From Kaistella sp. 97-N-M2 (lineage in GTDB: Bacteria; Bacteroidota; Bacteroidia; Flavobacteriales; Weeksellaceae), in assembly GCF_021513235.1 (NCBI RefSeq), contig NZ_CP090976.1, forward strand, positions 1 through 64,000: a stretch of 64,000 nt of DNA, read 5' to 3'. The position numbers and the translations under genes were made by a program. Below, in pieces: positions 1 through 9,919 of this stretch. Position 1 is the stretch's first letter. Every line of letters begins with the position of its first letter. The notes below the pieces were generated by a model that made no database searches, was not told the origin of the DNA, and saw only the letters and a program-made list of their open reading frames with translations.

Positions 1-2
1 AT

Positions 3-1766
3 GCGAAAAATAAAGAAGTCGAAATAAAAAATGATTTCGAAACCATCGCCACGCCGAATAAAACATCTTTTGAAGAAGCTCCAAATGTTACGGTGACCGA
101 AAGTACAGGAAGTTCAATTAATTTAAGTCCGGTTTCTGCCCCGGTTGCAACAGCACCGAAAACAGACGACATTGATTTTAAAATTGAAGTAGCGAAAACC
201 GTCGATACCATTGATGAATCCGATAAAAAATCGCAGGAATTGGTCGATAAACACGGACTTTACGATCATAAACTGGAACTGGCAAAATTCCAGATGCCAA
301 CCATCGATTTGCTGCGAGATTACGGTAACGAAGAGATCGCCATTAACCGCGAAGAGCTGGAAGAAAATAAGAATAAGATTGTTGGTCTGCTTAAAAACTT
401 TAACGTCGGAATTGCAGAAATTAAAGCAACTGTGGGACCCACGGTTACGCTCTACGAAATTGTGCCGGAAGCCGGAATTCGTGTGGCCTCCATCAAAAAA
501 TTACAGGACGATATTGCGTTGAACCTTTCTGCACTGGGCATTCGTATTATCGCACCAATGCCGGGGAAAGGAACCATCGGAATTGAAGTTCCAAGAAAAA
601 ATCCGTCTATGGTTTCTATGCGCAGTGTAATTGCTTCCCAGAAATTTCAGAATACGGACATGGATTTGCCGGTAGTTTTTGGGAAAACAATTTCCAACGA
701 AATTTTCATGGCCGATTTAACGAAGATGCCACATCTTTTGATGGCGGGAGCAACCGGACAGGGAAAATCTGTCGGTATTAATGCAATCCTGACATCACTG
801 CTTTATAAAAAACATCCGAGCGAATTGAAATTCGTTATGGTGGATCCGAAAAAAGTAGAACTTTCGCTTTACTCTAAAATTGAAAGACATTACCTGGCGA
901 AACTTCCGGATGGTGATGACGCCATTATTACCGATACGCACAAAGTGATCAATACCTTAAATTCATTATGCGTGGAAATGGATCAGCGGTATGATCTCCT
1001 AAAAAACGCCTTTTGTAAAAATATTAAAGAGTACAATAAAAAATTCACGGAACGAAAATTAAATCCTGAAAACGGCCACCGATATCTACCTTACATCGTA
1101 TTGGTAGTGGATGAGTTTGCCGATCTTATTATGACGGCGGGCAAGGAAGTTGAAATTCCTATCGCCAGACTTGCTCAACTGGCTAGAGCCGTGGGAATTC
1201 ACTTAATCGTCGCAACGCAAAGGCCTTCAGTAAATGTAATTACAGGAATGATCAAAGCCAATTTCCCTGCCAGAGCCGCGTTCAGAGTGATTTCCAGCGT
1301 TGATTCCCGAACCATTTTGGATTCTCCAGGTGCAGATCAACTTATCGGAAAAGGAGATATGCTTTATTTTAACGGAAACGAAATTATGCGGCTTCAATGT
1401 GCGTTTGTCGATACACCCGAAGTTGAAAAAATTGCAGAATTCATCGGAGAACAAAAAGGATACGCTAGTGCATTTATGTTGCCGGAGTATTCCTCGGAAG
1501 AAACAACATCAACGGTTGGAGCGTTCGACCCTAACGAGAAAGATGTACTTTTCGAAGATGCTGCCAGAATTATCGTTTCTACGCAGCAGGGTTCAACGTC
1601 GATGCTGCAGAGACAACTTAAACTGGGTTATAACCGCGCCGGACGAATTATGGATCAACTGGAAGCAAGCGGCATCGTAGGCGGCTTCAACGGCGCAAAA
1701 GCCCGGGAGGTTCAGATTTCCGATTTAAATTCTTTGGAACAGTTTTTGGAAGAATTGCGCAAATAA
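3..1766 (+). CDS. ftsK: DNA translocase FtsK (5' end outside window)
   Basis: ATP-driven DNA pump that moves chromosome ends through the closing septum and activates XerCD recombination at dif. The frame is open to the left edge, so the protein starts outside the window and its N-terminal membrane segments are not seen; the GTG at 93 is internal. Visible are the linker and alpha/beta motor: Walker A GATGQGKS near 741-770, Walker B (LVVDEF) near 1100-1125, and the arginine-rich segment LAQLARAVGIHLIVATQRPS around 1170-1230. The last 75 residues form the winged-helix gamma domain that reads KOPS-type polarity signals. Family membership is secure. A lolA-like gene follows after 60 bp on the same strand. 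Confidence 0.95.
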   Translation, partial: AKNKEVEIKNDFETIATPNKTSFEEAPNVTVTESTGSSINLSPVSAPVATAPKTDDIDFKIEVAKTVDTIDESDKKSQELVDKHGLYDHKLELAKFQMPTIDLLRDYGNEEIAINREELEENKNKIVGLLKNFNVGIAEIKATVGPTVTLYEIVPEAGIRVASIKKLQDDIALNLSALGIRIIAPMPGKGTIGIEVPRKNPSMVSMRSVIASQKFQNTDMDLPVVFGKTISNEIFMADLTKMPHLLMAGATGQGKSVGINAILTSLLYKKHPSELKFVMVDPKKVELSLYSKIERHYLAKLPDGDDAIITDTHKVINTLNSLCVEMDQRYDLLKNAFCKNIKEYNKKFTERKLNPENGHRYLPYIVLVVDEFADLIMTAGKEVEIPIARLAQLARAVGIHLIVATQRPSVNVITGMIKANFPARAAFRVISSVDSRTILDSPGADQLIGKGDMLYFNGNEIMRLQCAFVDTPEVEKIAEFIGEQKGYASAFMLPEYSSEETTSTVGAFDPNEKDVLFEDAARIIVSTQQGSTSMLQRQLKLGYNRAGRIMDQLEASGIVGGFNGAKAREVQISDLNSLEQFLEELRK

Positions 1767-1826
1767 GCCGAAACTTTAAACAATAGTTTAACTTATTGTT
1801 AAAATTTTAATCCAAAATAAAAAAGA

Positions 1827-2474
1827 ATGGAAATCATATTGAAGAAAATTACTTTAGGACTTTTTACGGTGGCCACCGTTGCAAGTTTTTCTGCACAAAA
1901 GGTGGATGCCAAAGCCAAAACACTATTGGATGCGGTGTCCAATCAATACAAAGCCAAAAACAATGTTTATTTCAAATTTGTATACGGAACGGGCAACGGC
2001 AAAAAGGTAACCCGCACAGAGCCCGGCATCTTCTACTCTGCGAAAGACAAATACAAACTGAAAGTCATGGGTACGGAACAGATTTTCGACGGTAATAAAA
2101 TTTATAATATTTCTGCCGAAGATCAGGAAGTAACGGTTGCAAAACCCACCGGCAGCGAGCAAATGTTCTCTCCTTTAAATTACATTGAAGAATACAAAAA
2201 AGGGTATAATGTAAAATATATGGGTAAACTTACCGTGAATGGCGTAAAATCCGATTTCATTAAGTTAACGCCTACCACCAAGAATGGAATTAAAGAAGTA
2301 AATCTCTTCATCAACGACGCGAAAAAGCAGATCGTGAAGCTGGAGCAGTTTTCTTCGGACAATTCAGTCTCTGTAATTGCGATCAGCGATTATAAGGAAA
2401 ATCAGACTTTAAACAATGCCATGTTTACTTTTGATAAAAATCAGTACAAAAATTATATTGTTACAGAACTGTAA
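1827..2474 (+). CDS. LolA-like outer-membrane lipoprotein carrier protein
   Basis: 215-residue periplasmic protein of the LolA/LolB fold, expected to carry lipoproteins from the inner to the outer membrane. The N-terminus has a lysine pair, a hydrophobic stretch and a likely signal-peptidase site around SFSAQ (residues 20-24). The mature part starts with the family's helix (AKTLLDAVSNQYKAKNN) and continues as the beta-rich shell. It lies between ftsK and an LptF-type permease, an envelope-linked order I recall from related flavobacteria. A hairpin terminator follows directly. The start is the ATG at 1827; no Shine-Dalgarno sequence is visible, as is usual in this phylum. Confidence 0.85.
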   Translation: MEIILKKITLGLFTVATVASFSAQKVDAKAKTLLDAVSNQYKAKNNVYFKFVYGTGNGKKVTRTEPGIFYSAKDKYKLKVMGTEQIFDGNKIYNISAEDQEVTVAKPTGSEQMFSPLNYIEEYKKGYNVKYMGKLTVNGVKSDFIKLTPTTKNGIKEVNLFINDAKKQIVKLEQFSSDNSVSVIAISDYKENQTLNNAMFTFDKNQYKNYIVTEL

Positions 2475-2494
2475 GAAACTATAAAATTTAAATT

Positions 2495-2528
2495 AAGTCA
2501 CAAAGGAAAATTCTTTTGTGACTTTTTT
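2495..2528 (+). terminator. Rho-independent terminator after lolA-like gene
   Basis: Arms AAGTCACAAA and TTTGTGACTT with a short A/T-rich loop are followed by a run of six T. It ends the lolA-like transcript just before the promoter box of the next gene. Confidence 0.75.
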
Positions 2529-2530
2529 GG

Positions 2531-2538
2531 TAAATTTG
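2531..2538 (+). promoter_or_regulatory. -7 promoter box of the LptF-type gene
   Basis: TAAATTTG matches the Bacteroidetes -7 consensus TAnnTTTG. It ends 4 nt before the ATG at 2543, so transcription would begin at or next to the start codon. No well-spaced TTG -33 element is seen. Confidence 0.45.
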
Positions 2539-2542
2539 ACCC

Positions 2543-3997
2543 ATGATTAAAAAAATTGACGGTTACGTCATTAAAACTTTTTTCGGCCCGTTCGTTTTTA
2601 TTTTCAGTGTGTTGTTTTTCATTTTCGTCGTCAACATCATCTGGATCCGCCTGGCGCAGTTTACGGGAAAAGGGTTGAGTTACTGGGAAATCCTGAAGCT
2701 CCTCTCCTACCTTTCTGCCCTGGTGGTACAGCTCGTTTTGCCTTTGACGATCCTTCTCTCCGCAATCATGACTTTCGGTGATTTTGGAGAACGCTATGAG
2801 CTCGCTGCGATGAAAGCTGCAGGAATTTCCTTGACCCGAATCATGTTGCCACTTTTTCTGGTCACTTTTATCTTTTCAATTTTCCTTTTTTTCTTTTCGA
2901 ATAACGTCATACCCGATTTCCAGCGGAAAGCCAAAAATATGCTCTATAATATAGCGGCTACAAAGCCTGCACTCAATTTTACACCGGGGCAGTTTATTCA
3001 GCAAATTCCGGGATACAGCGTAAAGTTTGACAAGATTTCCGGTGAAAACGGGGAAAATTTGGAAGGCGTTTTTATTCATAAAATGGCAAATTCCTACGAT
3101 AATCAGCAGTCGATTGTTGCAGAGAAGGGGAAATTTGTACCCGCAGATAACAGAAATTATTTGAAACTAGTGCTTTTCAACGGGCATATTTTCGAGGATA
3201 ATATCGGGAATGTGGAATACAGTCAGCGTTTGAAACAACCGGATCAGGCCATTAAATTTGATACGATGGTTTCGCACTTTAATATCTCCGAAATCATTAA
3301 TAAAGCCTTGGAGTCCGAAAGGATTACCGATGATTATTCTTTTCAGAATTTTATCGAATTAAATTCAACCATCGATAAAGCCAAAAAGGAAAATAATAAT
3401 GTGCTGAACAATATCAATTCCGAACTGATTAACCAAACAAACAGCTACGTAGGTTACGTGGGGAAAGTGAAAGCCAAAAAGCCTGTTACCGCTGTGCCCA
3501 GAATCGACACTTTAAAAAAAGAAAATAAGCGCGAGCTCCTCTATTCCGCCTACAATAAAATTGAAAGCGTAAAACAACTGAGCCAGAACAAATCTGAGCA
3601 GATTTTGGGCATGCACAAGTACTATTCCCGCATCATTATCTATCAGCAAAGGATTTTTGCCTATTCGGTGACGTGTCTTATTTTCTTTTTGATTGGTTCT
3701 AGTTTAGGATCGATCATTCGAAAAGGAGGTTTGGGACTTCCCGTGGTCATCGCCATCGTTGTTTTCATCATTTATTATGTGGTAAATCTTTCCGTAGAAA
3801 ATCTGGCCTGGTCCGGAAAAATGGATCCTTATCTCGCGGCCTGGCTGCCGAATTTAATTTTGCTGCCCTTTGGATTGTGGCTTACTTACAAAGCTTTAAC
3901 AGATTCGCAATTGTTTGATATTGAAAAATACAAAGCGCTTTTCAAACCGCTAATTGCGAGATTTTCGAAGAACAAAGAGCATGTGCGATATCAATAA
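2543..3997 (+). CDS. LptF/LptG (YjgP/YjgQ) family permease
   Basis: 484-residue inner-membrane subunit of the LptB2FG-type ABC transporter that extracts lipopolysaccharide from the inner membrane. It has the family topology: membrane helices within about residues 10-120, a large periplasmic beta-jellyroll region (about 130-360), then three helices to about 450. The start IKKIDGYVIKTFFGPF is typical of the family. The periplasmic part carries a charged insert around residues 270-330, which is longer than in proteobacterial LptF. A single LptF/G-like gene is seen here, so F and G cannot be told apart. A hairpin terminator follows at 4053. Confidence 0.88.
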   Translation: MIKKIDGYVIKTFFGPFVFIFSVLFFIFVVNIIWIRLAQFTGKGLSYWEILKLLSYLSALVVQLVLPLTILLSAIMTFGDFGERYELAAMKAAGISLTRIMLPLFLVTFIFSIFLFFFSNNVIPDFQRKAKNMLYNIAATKPALNFTPGQFIQQIPGYSVKFDKISGENGENLEGVFIHKMANSYDNQQSIVAEKGKFVPADNRNYLKLVLFNGHIFEDNIGNVEYSQRLKQPDQAIKFDTMVSHFNISEIINKALESERITDDYSFQNFIELNSTIDKAKKENNNVLNNINSELINQTNSYVGYVGKVKAKKPVTAVPRIDTLKKENKRELLYSAYNKIESVKQLSQNKSEQILGMHKYYSRIIIYQQRIFAYSVTCLIFFLIGSSLGSIIRKGGLGLPVVIAIVVFIIYYVVNLSVENLAWSGKMDPYLAAWLPNLILLPFGLWLTYKALTDSQLFDIEKYKALFKPLIARFSKNKEHVRYQ

Positions 3998-4052
3998 ACT
4001 TTAGGTAAGATCGGGATTCTTCGAATTTTAAATCCATCAAATTTATACAAGT

Positions 4053-4087
4053 AAAAAGCAAAGCAGGTAGTCTGTTTTGCTTTTTTG
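4053..4087 (+). terminator. Terminator after the LptF-type gene
   Basis: Arms AAGCAAAGCAG and CTGTTTTGCTT (one G-U pair) are followed by a T-run. It lies between convergent genes and may act on both. Confidence 0.65.
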
Positions 4088-4131
4088 TTTATCGTAGAAG
4101 AATTATTTAAACGCCTTAAAGTTTCTGCGGT

Positions 4132-4701
4132 CTATTTCAGATATTTTGTAATGGCTTCACTTGAAGGCTTTGTAGTACTCACAAAACTATCGATGAGCTT
4201 ACCGTTTTCATCAACCAGAAATTTCGTAAAGTTCCAGAGGATTGAGGTGTTTTTCACGCCGTTCAGTTCTTTCTGCGTTAAATATTTAAAAATCGGCGCG
4301 GCATCATCTCCCTTTACGGAAACCTTTGCAGCCATTGGAAATGTGACGCCAAAATTTTTCTCGCAGAAGGCACCGATTTCCGCGTTGCTTCCGGGTTCCT
4401 GGCCGCCAAAGTTATTCGCCGGAAAACCAACAACCACGAGTTTATCTTTGTACTGTTCTGAAACTATCTCCAAATCCGCGTATTGCGGCGTGAATCCACA
4501 CTCAGAAGCGGTGTTAACGATCAGAATTTTCTTTCCTTTAAAATCCGCGAAGTTAATTTCTTTTCCGTCCAGACCTTCCACTTTGTATTTGTAAATGCTT
4601 TTCATTGGTGTATTTTTATCCTGAGAAATTTCGTTTTTCTGATTGGTGCAGCTTTTCAGGAAAGCCCCTGCAGACAAAAGAAGAATGAATAGTTTTTTCA
4701 T
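4132..4701 (-). CDS. Glutathione peroxidase family lipoprotein
   Basis: 189-residue thiol peroxidase of the GPx family that reduces hydroperoxides, in bacteria usually with thioredoxin as partner. The motif NTASECGFTPQY carries the peroxidatic cysteine (Cys, not selenocysteine), FPANNFGGQEPG the glutamine, and WNFTKFLVD the tryptophan and asparagine of the catalytic tetrad. The start MKKLFILLLSAGAFLKSC looks like a lipoprotein signal with lipobox LKSC (Cys about residue 18), so the enzyme probably sits in the periplasm attached to a membrane. It is the first of three genes on the minus strand encoding exported proteins. Confidence 0.9.
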   Translation of the reverse strand: MKKLFILLLSAGAFLKSCTNQKNEISQDKNTPMKSIYKYKVEGLDGKEINFADFKGKKILIVNTASECGFTPQYADLEIVSEQYKDKLVVVGFPANNFGGQEPGSNAEIGAFCEKNFGVTFPMAAKVSVKGDDAAPIFKYLTQKELNGVKNTSILWNFTKFLVDENGKLIDSFVSTTKPSSEAITKYLK

Positions 4702-4755
4702 AATTTTACGTGTAAGATTTCTGTTTCTAAATTTTTAGTTTAAGCTCCGGTCTAA

Positions 4756-5193
4756 TTAATCATCAATTTTAAGAAATTGTCCATCCAGGCTGAAGTCGAT
4801 TTCAACTTTACTGTCAAGTTCAATCTGTTGTTTTTTAGCGTCCCTTTTCCATTCGGTGATGTAATTTTGCGGATAGTTTTTTTGAACATACGACAAAATA
4901 TTTTTTGGAATCAAAGCGTCTGGTAATTTTTCCCGGCCCTCGATTTCTTTAATTTTAGTATCATCAAATTCGAGCTTGGTGCCGTTATTCAGGACCAGTT
5001 CATACTCTACTTTCCGCTTTTTTGCTTCCTTCGTTATAGAATTAATTGCGATTCCGGAAAAATGAGTTGCGACAAACGAATTGATTTCCGCGGGCAATTC
5101 CTTTTTAGAAATGGTAATTTCCTGGGCCGAAATTGCGGTCGAGAACAGCAGAACTGCACCTGTAACCAAATAAGACGTAAGGATATTTTTCAT
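4756..5193 (-). CDS. Secreted PepSY-like protein
   Basis: 145-residue protein with a signal peptide cut after about residue 23 (TAISAQ). The mature part resembles two PepSY-like/BLIP-fold repeats: LPAEINSFVATHFSG...VEYELVLNNGTKLEFDD and LPKNI-type text LIPKNILSYVQKNYPQNYITEWKRD...IELDSKVEIDF. Such proteins are common exported small proteins of Bacteroidetes with unknown ligand. The assignment rests on the repeated helix-plus-hairpin pattern. No catalytic residues are apparent. Confidence 0.65.
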   Translation of the reverse strand: MKNILTSYLVTGAVLLFSTAISAQEITISKKELPAEINSFVATHFSGIAINSITKEAKKRKVEYELVLNNGTKLEFDDTKIKEIEGREKLPDALIPKNILSYVQKNYPQNYITEWKRDAKKQQIELDSKVEIDFSLDGQFLKIDD

Positions 5194-5259
5194 GATTATA
5201 TTTTTTAAATTAGAATCACGAACATCAAAATTTAAGCCGCTAAAAATTTCATTAAGGGT

Positions 5260-5922
5260 TTAGAATTTAAAAGTATTGGCGGGAAAAACTTTGTTCGTTT
5301 CTATTTTATTGATAATCATCACATAATCGCCATCTTTTTTCTGCGACGTAGACTGCAATCGGAAGGGCATCAAGAGCGCTCCCACCTTTCGGTAATCGCC
5401 GTAATCTAAAGTTTCTTCGGCCTTCGCTTCTTTCAAAAGCATGTAGCTCTTCGTATCGAAATAATAAATGGTTTTGTTTACATTCTTCGTTAACTCAACT
5501 TTGTGGCAGTAAGTTTCACCTATTTTTTCTTTTCCTAAATATTTTGCCTCGAAACCTTTGTTTTCCCAGTCGATAAAATCGTTATCAAAACTTTCGGCGA
5601 TGTAATTGGGGTATTCCTGAAGTTTATTCGTGGCGTAGTTCATGGCGTAACCTTTTTTGCCGTCATAACCTTCAACCGCGGTTTCTTTTTTGTTCAGCGT
5701 AATAACCGTTTTAGTGAGATTTGGCCGTTGCTGATAAATTTTTATAGGATACTCGTCATTAATGCCAAGTGTTACTTTACCCTGCAATACAACTGAATTT
5801 AAGAGTTTCCAGTTGGTGAGACCTCCAGATAATTCTATATTTTTTTCGATGATTTCCTTTGCTGTTTGCGCATTAATCAGGCAGCTTACTACCATTACAA
5901 GTCCTAAAAATATCTTTTTCAT
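5260..5922 (-). CDS. Secreted LolA/LolB-fold-like protein
   Basis: 220-residue exported protein; the signal peptide ends near NAQ (residues 17-19). The mature part begins with a helix (AKEIIEKNIELSGG) and continues with alternating beta strands and a DGKKGYAMN turn, the pattern of outer-membrane lipoprotein-sorting-like proteins that measure or bind a hydrophobic ligand. It reads YFDTKSYMLLKEA and ends in KVFPANTFKF, as many such Bacteroidetes proteins do. Function is unknown. It has its own candidate promoter box upstream at 5943. Confidence 0.6.
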   Translation of the reverse strand: MKKIFLGLVMVVSCLINAQTAKEIIEKNIELSGGLTNWKLLNSVVLQGKVTLGINDEYPIKIYQQRPNLTKTVITLNKKETAVEGYDGKKGYAMNYATNKLQEYPNYIAESFDNDFIDWENKGFEAKYLGKEKIGETYCHKVELTKNVNKTIYYFDTKSYMLLKEAKAEETLDYGDYRKVGALLMPFRLQSTSQKKDGDYVMIINKIETNKVFPANTFKF

Positions 5923-5942
5923 TAAATCGATCTATTAATTTT

Positions 5943-5950
5943 CAAATATA
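5943..5950 (-). promoter_or_regulatory. -7 promoter box (minus strand)
   Basis: On the minus strand this reads TATATTTG, a TAnnTTTG match about 20 nt before the start at 5922. No clear -33 element is seen. Confidence 0.4.
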
Positions 5951-6059
5951 AACTATTATTTTTCATTGATTAGGTTCCATATTTATCAATGATTCGCCTT
6001 AGAAACTGCAAGGAAGAGGAAAATATTTCCTTTGAATCAAACTTCGCTGGAAAATTGCT

Positions 6060-6797
6060 TTACAATGCTGAATCTTTCAGAATTTTACGCGCTTTTTCCA
6101 GATCTTCCGGAACATCGATTCCCACGCCGATAAAATCGGTTTCGATGAGTTTGATATTCATGCCGTATTCCAAATAGCGAATGCATTCAATTTTCTCCGC
6201 AATTTCCAAAGGGCGCATCGCCAGCTTCGCGAAATTAAGCAGCGCCTTTTTTCTAAAGGCATAAACGCCAATATGCTTAAAATATTCTGCCGCGGACGAA
6301 GTTTCCCGCGGATACGGAATAACAGAACGGCTGAAATATAGCGCAAAACCCTCCGCATCGGTAATGACTTTCACATTGTTAGGATTTGCGATTTCCTCTT
6401 TGTCGGTGAGTTTAATTTTTAGAGAAGCCAGGGAAATTTTCTCTTCAAAATCATTATTGAAAACAGAAATGAGCTGTTTTAAAGGTTCTTTTTTCAGAAA
6501 AGGTTCGTCGCCCTGCACATTCACCACAATATCGCAGTCGATATTTGATACGGCTTCGGCAATTCTGTCGCTGCCGGTTTCGTGCGCTCCCGTCATCACA
6601 GCGTTTCCACCAAACTTGTGGATTTCCTCCAAAATAATTTCGGAATCTGTAGCCACGAAGACTTCCTGAAATAAACCTGTTTCTACCACGTTCTGGTAAG
6701 TGGTTGCGATGACGGTTTTTTCGCCCAAAACCTGCATGAGCTTTCCCGGAAATCGGCTGGCTTCGTAACGGGCGGGAATCACGGCGATGATCTTCAT
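6060..6797 (-). CDS. kdsB: 3-deoxy-manno-octulosonate cytidylyltransferase
   Basis: Activates Kdo as CMP-Kdo for the lipopolysaccharide core. The nucleotide-binding start [18 protein letters not shown] is diagnostic, as are [10 protein letters not shown] (about residues 92-101), the segment [10 protein letters not shown] and [12 protein letters not shown]. The usual length is about 245 residues. I take the ATG at 6797 rather than the in-frame TTG two codons upstream. It lies 22 bp after an aminotransferase gene and is probably the last gene of that unit. Confidence 0.93.
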   Translation of the reverse strand: MKIIAVIPARYEASRFPGKLMQVLGEKTVIATTYQNVVETGLFQEVFVATDSEIILEEIHKFGGNAVMTGAHETGSDRIAEAVSNIDCDIVVNVQGDEPFLKKEPLKQLISVFNNDFEEKISLASLKIKLTDKEEIANPNNVKVITDAEGFALYFSRSVIPYPRETSSAAEYFKHIGVYAFRKKALLNFAKLAMRPLEIAEKIECIRYLEYGMNIKLIETDFIGVGIDVPEDLEKARKILKDSAL

Positions 6798-6819
6798 ACT
6801 CAATTGGTTTGGAGCAATT

Positions 6820-8073
6820 TTACATTAATTGAGCCAGCGCTTTTTCAAGTCGTGGCAACATGGTTTTGATTTCATTTAAAGACAAACCACCTGCGGAAGC
6901 TCTGAACCACGGCATTTCTGCAGAATTTCCGAAAGCTGAAAACGGCACCAGCGCGACGCCGGCTTCATTAATAAGATAAAAAACAAGGTCGGAAGAATTC
7001 GAGATGAGCGTTCCGTCCGGTTTTGTTTTTCCGATATAATTTAACTCGATGGTCAGGTATAAAGCACCCATCGGTTGGATACTTTCAACAGCGAAACTGC
7101 GGGATTTCATATCCTGAATTCCTTCGTGAAGCGTTTCTAAACTCGCCCAAATTTTACCTTTGAAATCATCCACAAAAGCATCGACATTTTCCGGTTCTCC
7201 CAGAAATACGGAAACAGCTTCCTGCTCCGGCTTTGGCGCCCATGCGCCTACATGCGTCAATAGGGCTTTCATTTTATCGATGATTTCCGCAGGACCGAAA
7301 CTCCAGCCCACACGAATGCCTGTTGCAGCAAAACATTTCGAGCTTCCGTCGATGAAAATGGTATATTTTCTAAGTTCCGGAAACAGGGAAACGGGATCGA
7401 AATGTTCTTTATCGAAGGTTAACATCGCGTAAATCTGATCATACATTAAATAAAGGGGCTTTTCATTTTCGCCTCTTTTTTTGTTTTCTTGCAAAACCAG
7501 TTCGCAGATGTCCGAAAGCTGTTCTTTCGTGAACATGGTTCCCGTCGGATTTAAGGGAGAACACAGCGCCAAAAGAACAGCACCTTCCAGATGCGGTTTT
7601 AAATCTGCCGCCGTGGGCAAAAAGTTGTTGGACTGCGAGGTTTCCACCTCAATTTTTTCAGCCTGAGTTAGGTAGGCGTAATGATTATTGTTCCAGGATG
7701 GAATTGGGTAAACCACTTTGTCGCCTTCATCAACAATCGTTCGAAAAGTAGCGTAAATAAGCGGTCGCGAGCCGCCGGCCACTAAAATTTCGCTTTCGCT
7801 GTAATTGAGATCCCAGCGGTTTTTTAAATCTTTGGAAATCGATTTTCGCAGCGAAAGAAGTCCATTTGCGGGCGGATAGTTCGTGAGATTATCGTGGTAA
7901 GCTTTGTTGATTTCTTCTTTTAAACGCTCCGGAATGGGGTAAATATTGGAGTTCAGATCGCCAATCGTCAGATTCGCAATTTCGGCACCCTGCGTTTTGA
8001 GGTCGTTCACCTGATTTCCTATTTTAATAATTTCCGAACCGATTAGATTTTCGGCGATTTTTGATACTTTCAT
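6820..8073 (-). CDS. PLP-dependent class I/II aminotransferase
   Basis: 417-residue fold-type I aminotransferase. CSPLNPTGT holds the substrate/PLP asparagine, YDQIY the PLP-ring aspartate and tyrosine, and [14 protein letters not shown] the PLP-binding lysine (about residue 245). Conserved features also include PSWNNNHYA and FRASAG near the end (the arginine that binds the substrate carboxylate). The substrate cannot be told from sequence; aspartate-type or branched substrates are both possible. It lies between a phosphosugar mutase gene and kdsB on one strand. Confidence 0.88.
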   Translation of the reverse strand: MKVSKIAENLIGSEIIKIGNQVNDLKTQGAEIANLTIGDLNSNIYPIPERLKEEINKAYHDNLTNYPPANGLLSLRKSISKDLKNRWDLNYSESEILVAGGSRPLIYATFRTIVDEGDKVVYPIPSWNNNHYAYLTQAEKIEVETSQSNNFLPTAADLKPHLEGAVLLALCSPLNPTGTMFTKEQLSDICELVLQENKKRGENEKPLYLMYDQIYAMLTFDKEHFDPVSLFPELRKYTIFIDGSSKCFAATGIRVGWSFGPAEIIDKMKALLTHVGAWAPKPEQEAVSVFLGEPENVDAFVDDFKGKIWASLETLHEGIQDMKSRSFAVESIQPMGALYLTIELNYIGKTKPDGTLISNSSDLVFYLINEAGVALVPFSAFGNSAEMPWFRASAGGLSLNEIKTMLPRLEKALAQLM

Positions 8074-8135
8074 AGTTTATATTTTAGGTCTCTGCATATC
8101 GCAGCTTCAAATAAAGGGAGAATAACAGGATTTGG

Positions 8136-9848
8136 TTAGAGTTTTAAATCGTTTTTAATCTGATCTATTTTCGCCTCTAAAACCACGAGTTTCTCTTCAA
8201 AATCTGCTTCGGAAGTAATGGAATCTTTCACAGAAACATAAAATTTAATTTTCGGTTCGGTGCCGGACGGGCGGATGCACACTTTCGTGCCGTCTTCGGT
8301 GTAGTAGATGAGTACATTGGATTTCGGAATGTCGTCCATCACCGTTTTGTTGTTATCCACTAAATGCAGACACGTCTGTTCTTGAAAATCTTTCACCTCC
8401 GTAACTTTGGAACCTGCAAGCTCTTTCACCGGATTATTTCGGAAATCCGACATCATTTGAGTGATCTCTTCCGCGCCCGTTCTGCCCTTTCTTACCACGT
8501 TAACCAGGCCTTCGTAGTACATTCCAAGGTCTTTATAAATTTCGATCAGATATTGGTACATGGTTTTTCCTTCTGCCTTGCAGACTGCCGCAATTTCGCA
8601 GGCGAGCAAAATAGACCCGCAGGAATCTTTGTCGCGCACAAAATCGCCCGTCATAAATCCAAAACTTTCCTCACCGCCGCAGACGAATTTTTCTTCGCCT
8701 TCGAAATCGCGGATCATTTTTCCGATCCATTTAAAGCCGGTTAAACCAACTTTACAGTCCACACCGAATTTTTCCGCGATATCAAAGAAAATATCTGAAG
8801 TAACAATGGTGGAACCGATAAATTCTTTACCGGTAATTTTTCCGGCTTTTTTCCATTGATCGAGAATATAATAGGTTAAAATGGTGTTGCACTGGTTCCC
8901 ATTTAAAAGCTGCAGGTCACCTTCCAGGTTTCGCACGGCAATTCCCAAACGGTCGCCGTCGGGATCGGTTCCGATAACGATGTCGCCATTTGTAATTCTT
9001 GCAAGATCCAGCGCCATTTCCAAAGCTGCGGGTTCTTCGGGGTTTGGAGAGTCTACGGTCGGAAAGTTTCCGCTGGGAATCATCTGTTCCGTCACGAGAT
9101 CAATCTTTTCAAAACCTGCTTTTCTCAAGGCCTGCGGAACGGTAGTATACGTTGTGCCGTGAATGGACGTGAAAACAATATTTAAATTATCTCTGCCGAT
9201 ATCCTGATAGAGGGAATTCCTCATACACGCATCGATATAAACTTCGTCCTGGTCCAAACCGATCCATTCGATCAGATCGTCATTTCCATTGAATTTAATT
9301 TCGTCGAATTTCACGGAATATACTTCGTTAATAATGGCATTATCATGCGGCGGCACAATTTGAGCGCCATCATCCCAATAAACCTTGTAACCATTATATT
9401 CCGGTGGATTATGAGACGCGGTGAGTACGATTCCGGCGTTGCATTTTTTGTCGCGAACGGTAAAAGAAAGTTCCGGCGTGGGACGGTGATCTTTAAAAAG
9501 CAGTACTTTAATGCCGTTAGCGGTTAAAACATCCGCGCACATTTTACCGAATTCCCGAGAGTTGTTTCGAACATCGTAAGCGATGGCAACTTTAATTTCT
9601 TCCTCCGGAAACTGCGTGTGAAGATAATTCGCCAAACCCTGCGTAGCCTGCCCAAGCGTATATTTATTCAGGCGGTTGGTGCCAACGCCCATAATTCCGC
9701 GCATGCCACCGGTCCCAAATTCCAGTGCTTTGTAAAAGGAATCTTCCAGATCTTCCGACTTCGTATCAATCCAGTTTTGGACGGTGTTTCTTGTTTCTGC
9801 GTCGAAAGAATCGGCGAGCCAAAGTTGTGCTTTTTCTAAAGTAGTCAT
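8136..9848 (-). CDS. Phosphoglucomutase/phosphomannomutase (phospho-sugar mutase)
   Basis: 570-residue alpha-D-phosphohexomutase that interconverts hexose 1- and 6-phosphates. The phosphoserine loop is TASHNPPEYNGYK (about residues 144-156), the metal loop GTDPDGDRLG (about 295-304), the sugar loop GGEESFGF and the phosphate loop RPSGTEPKIK near the end. The length and four-domain order fit the long Bacteroidetes/Firmicutes PgcA-type enzyme. It is probably co-transcribed with the aminotransferase and kdsB genes downstream. Confidence 0.93.
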   Translation of the reverse strand: MTTLEKAQLWLADSFDAETRNTVQNWIDTKSEDLEDSFYKALEFGTGGMRGIMGVGTNRLNKYTLGQATQGLANYLHTQFPEEEIKVAIAYDVRNNSREFGKMCADVLTANGIKVLLFKDHRPTPELSFTVRDKKCNAGIVLTASHNPPEYNGYKVYWDDGAQIVPPHDNAIINEVYSVKFDEIKFNGNDDLIEWIGLDQDEVYIDACMRNSLYQDIGRDNLNIVFTSIHGTTYTTVPQALRKAGFEKIDLVTEQMIPSGNFPTVDSPNPEEPAALEMALDLARITNGDIVIGTDPDGDRLGIAVRNLEGDLQLLNGNQCNTILTYYILDQWKKAGKITGKEFIGSTIVTSDIFFDIAEKFGVDCKVGLTGFKWIGKMIRDFEGEEKFVCGGEESFGFMTGDFVRDKDSCGSILLACEIAAVCKAEGKTMYQYLIEIYKDLGMYYEGLVNVVRKGRTGAEEITQMMSDFRNNPVKELAGSKVTEVKDFQEQTCLHLVDNNKTVMDDIPKSNVLIYYTEDGTKVCIRPSGTEPKIKFYVSVKDSITSEADFEEKLVVLEAKIDQIKNDLKL

Positions 9849-9919
9849 GTTTATCAGTTTAATAGTTTGACTTTATTTTTAATGAATATTTTCAGAGGAA
9901 TTTATACAATTCCGTTTCT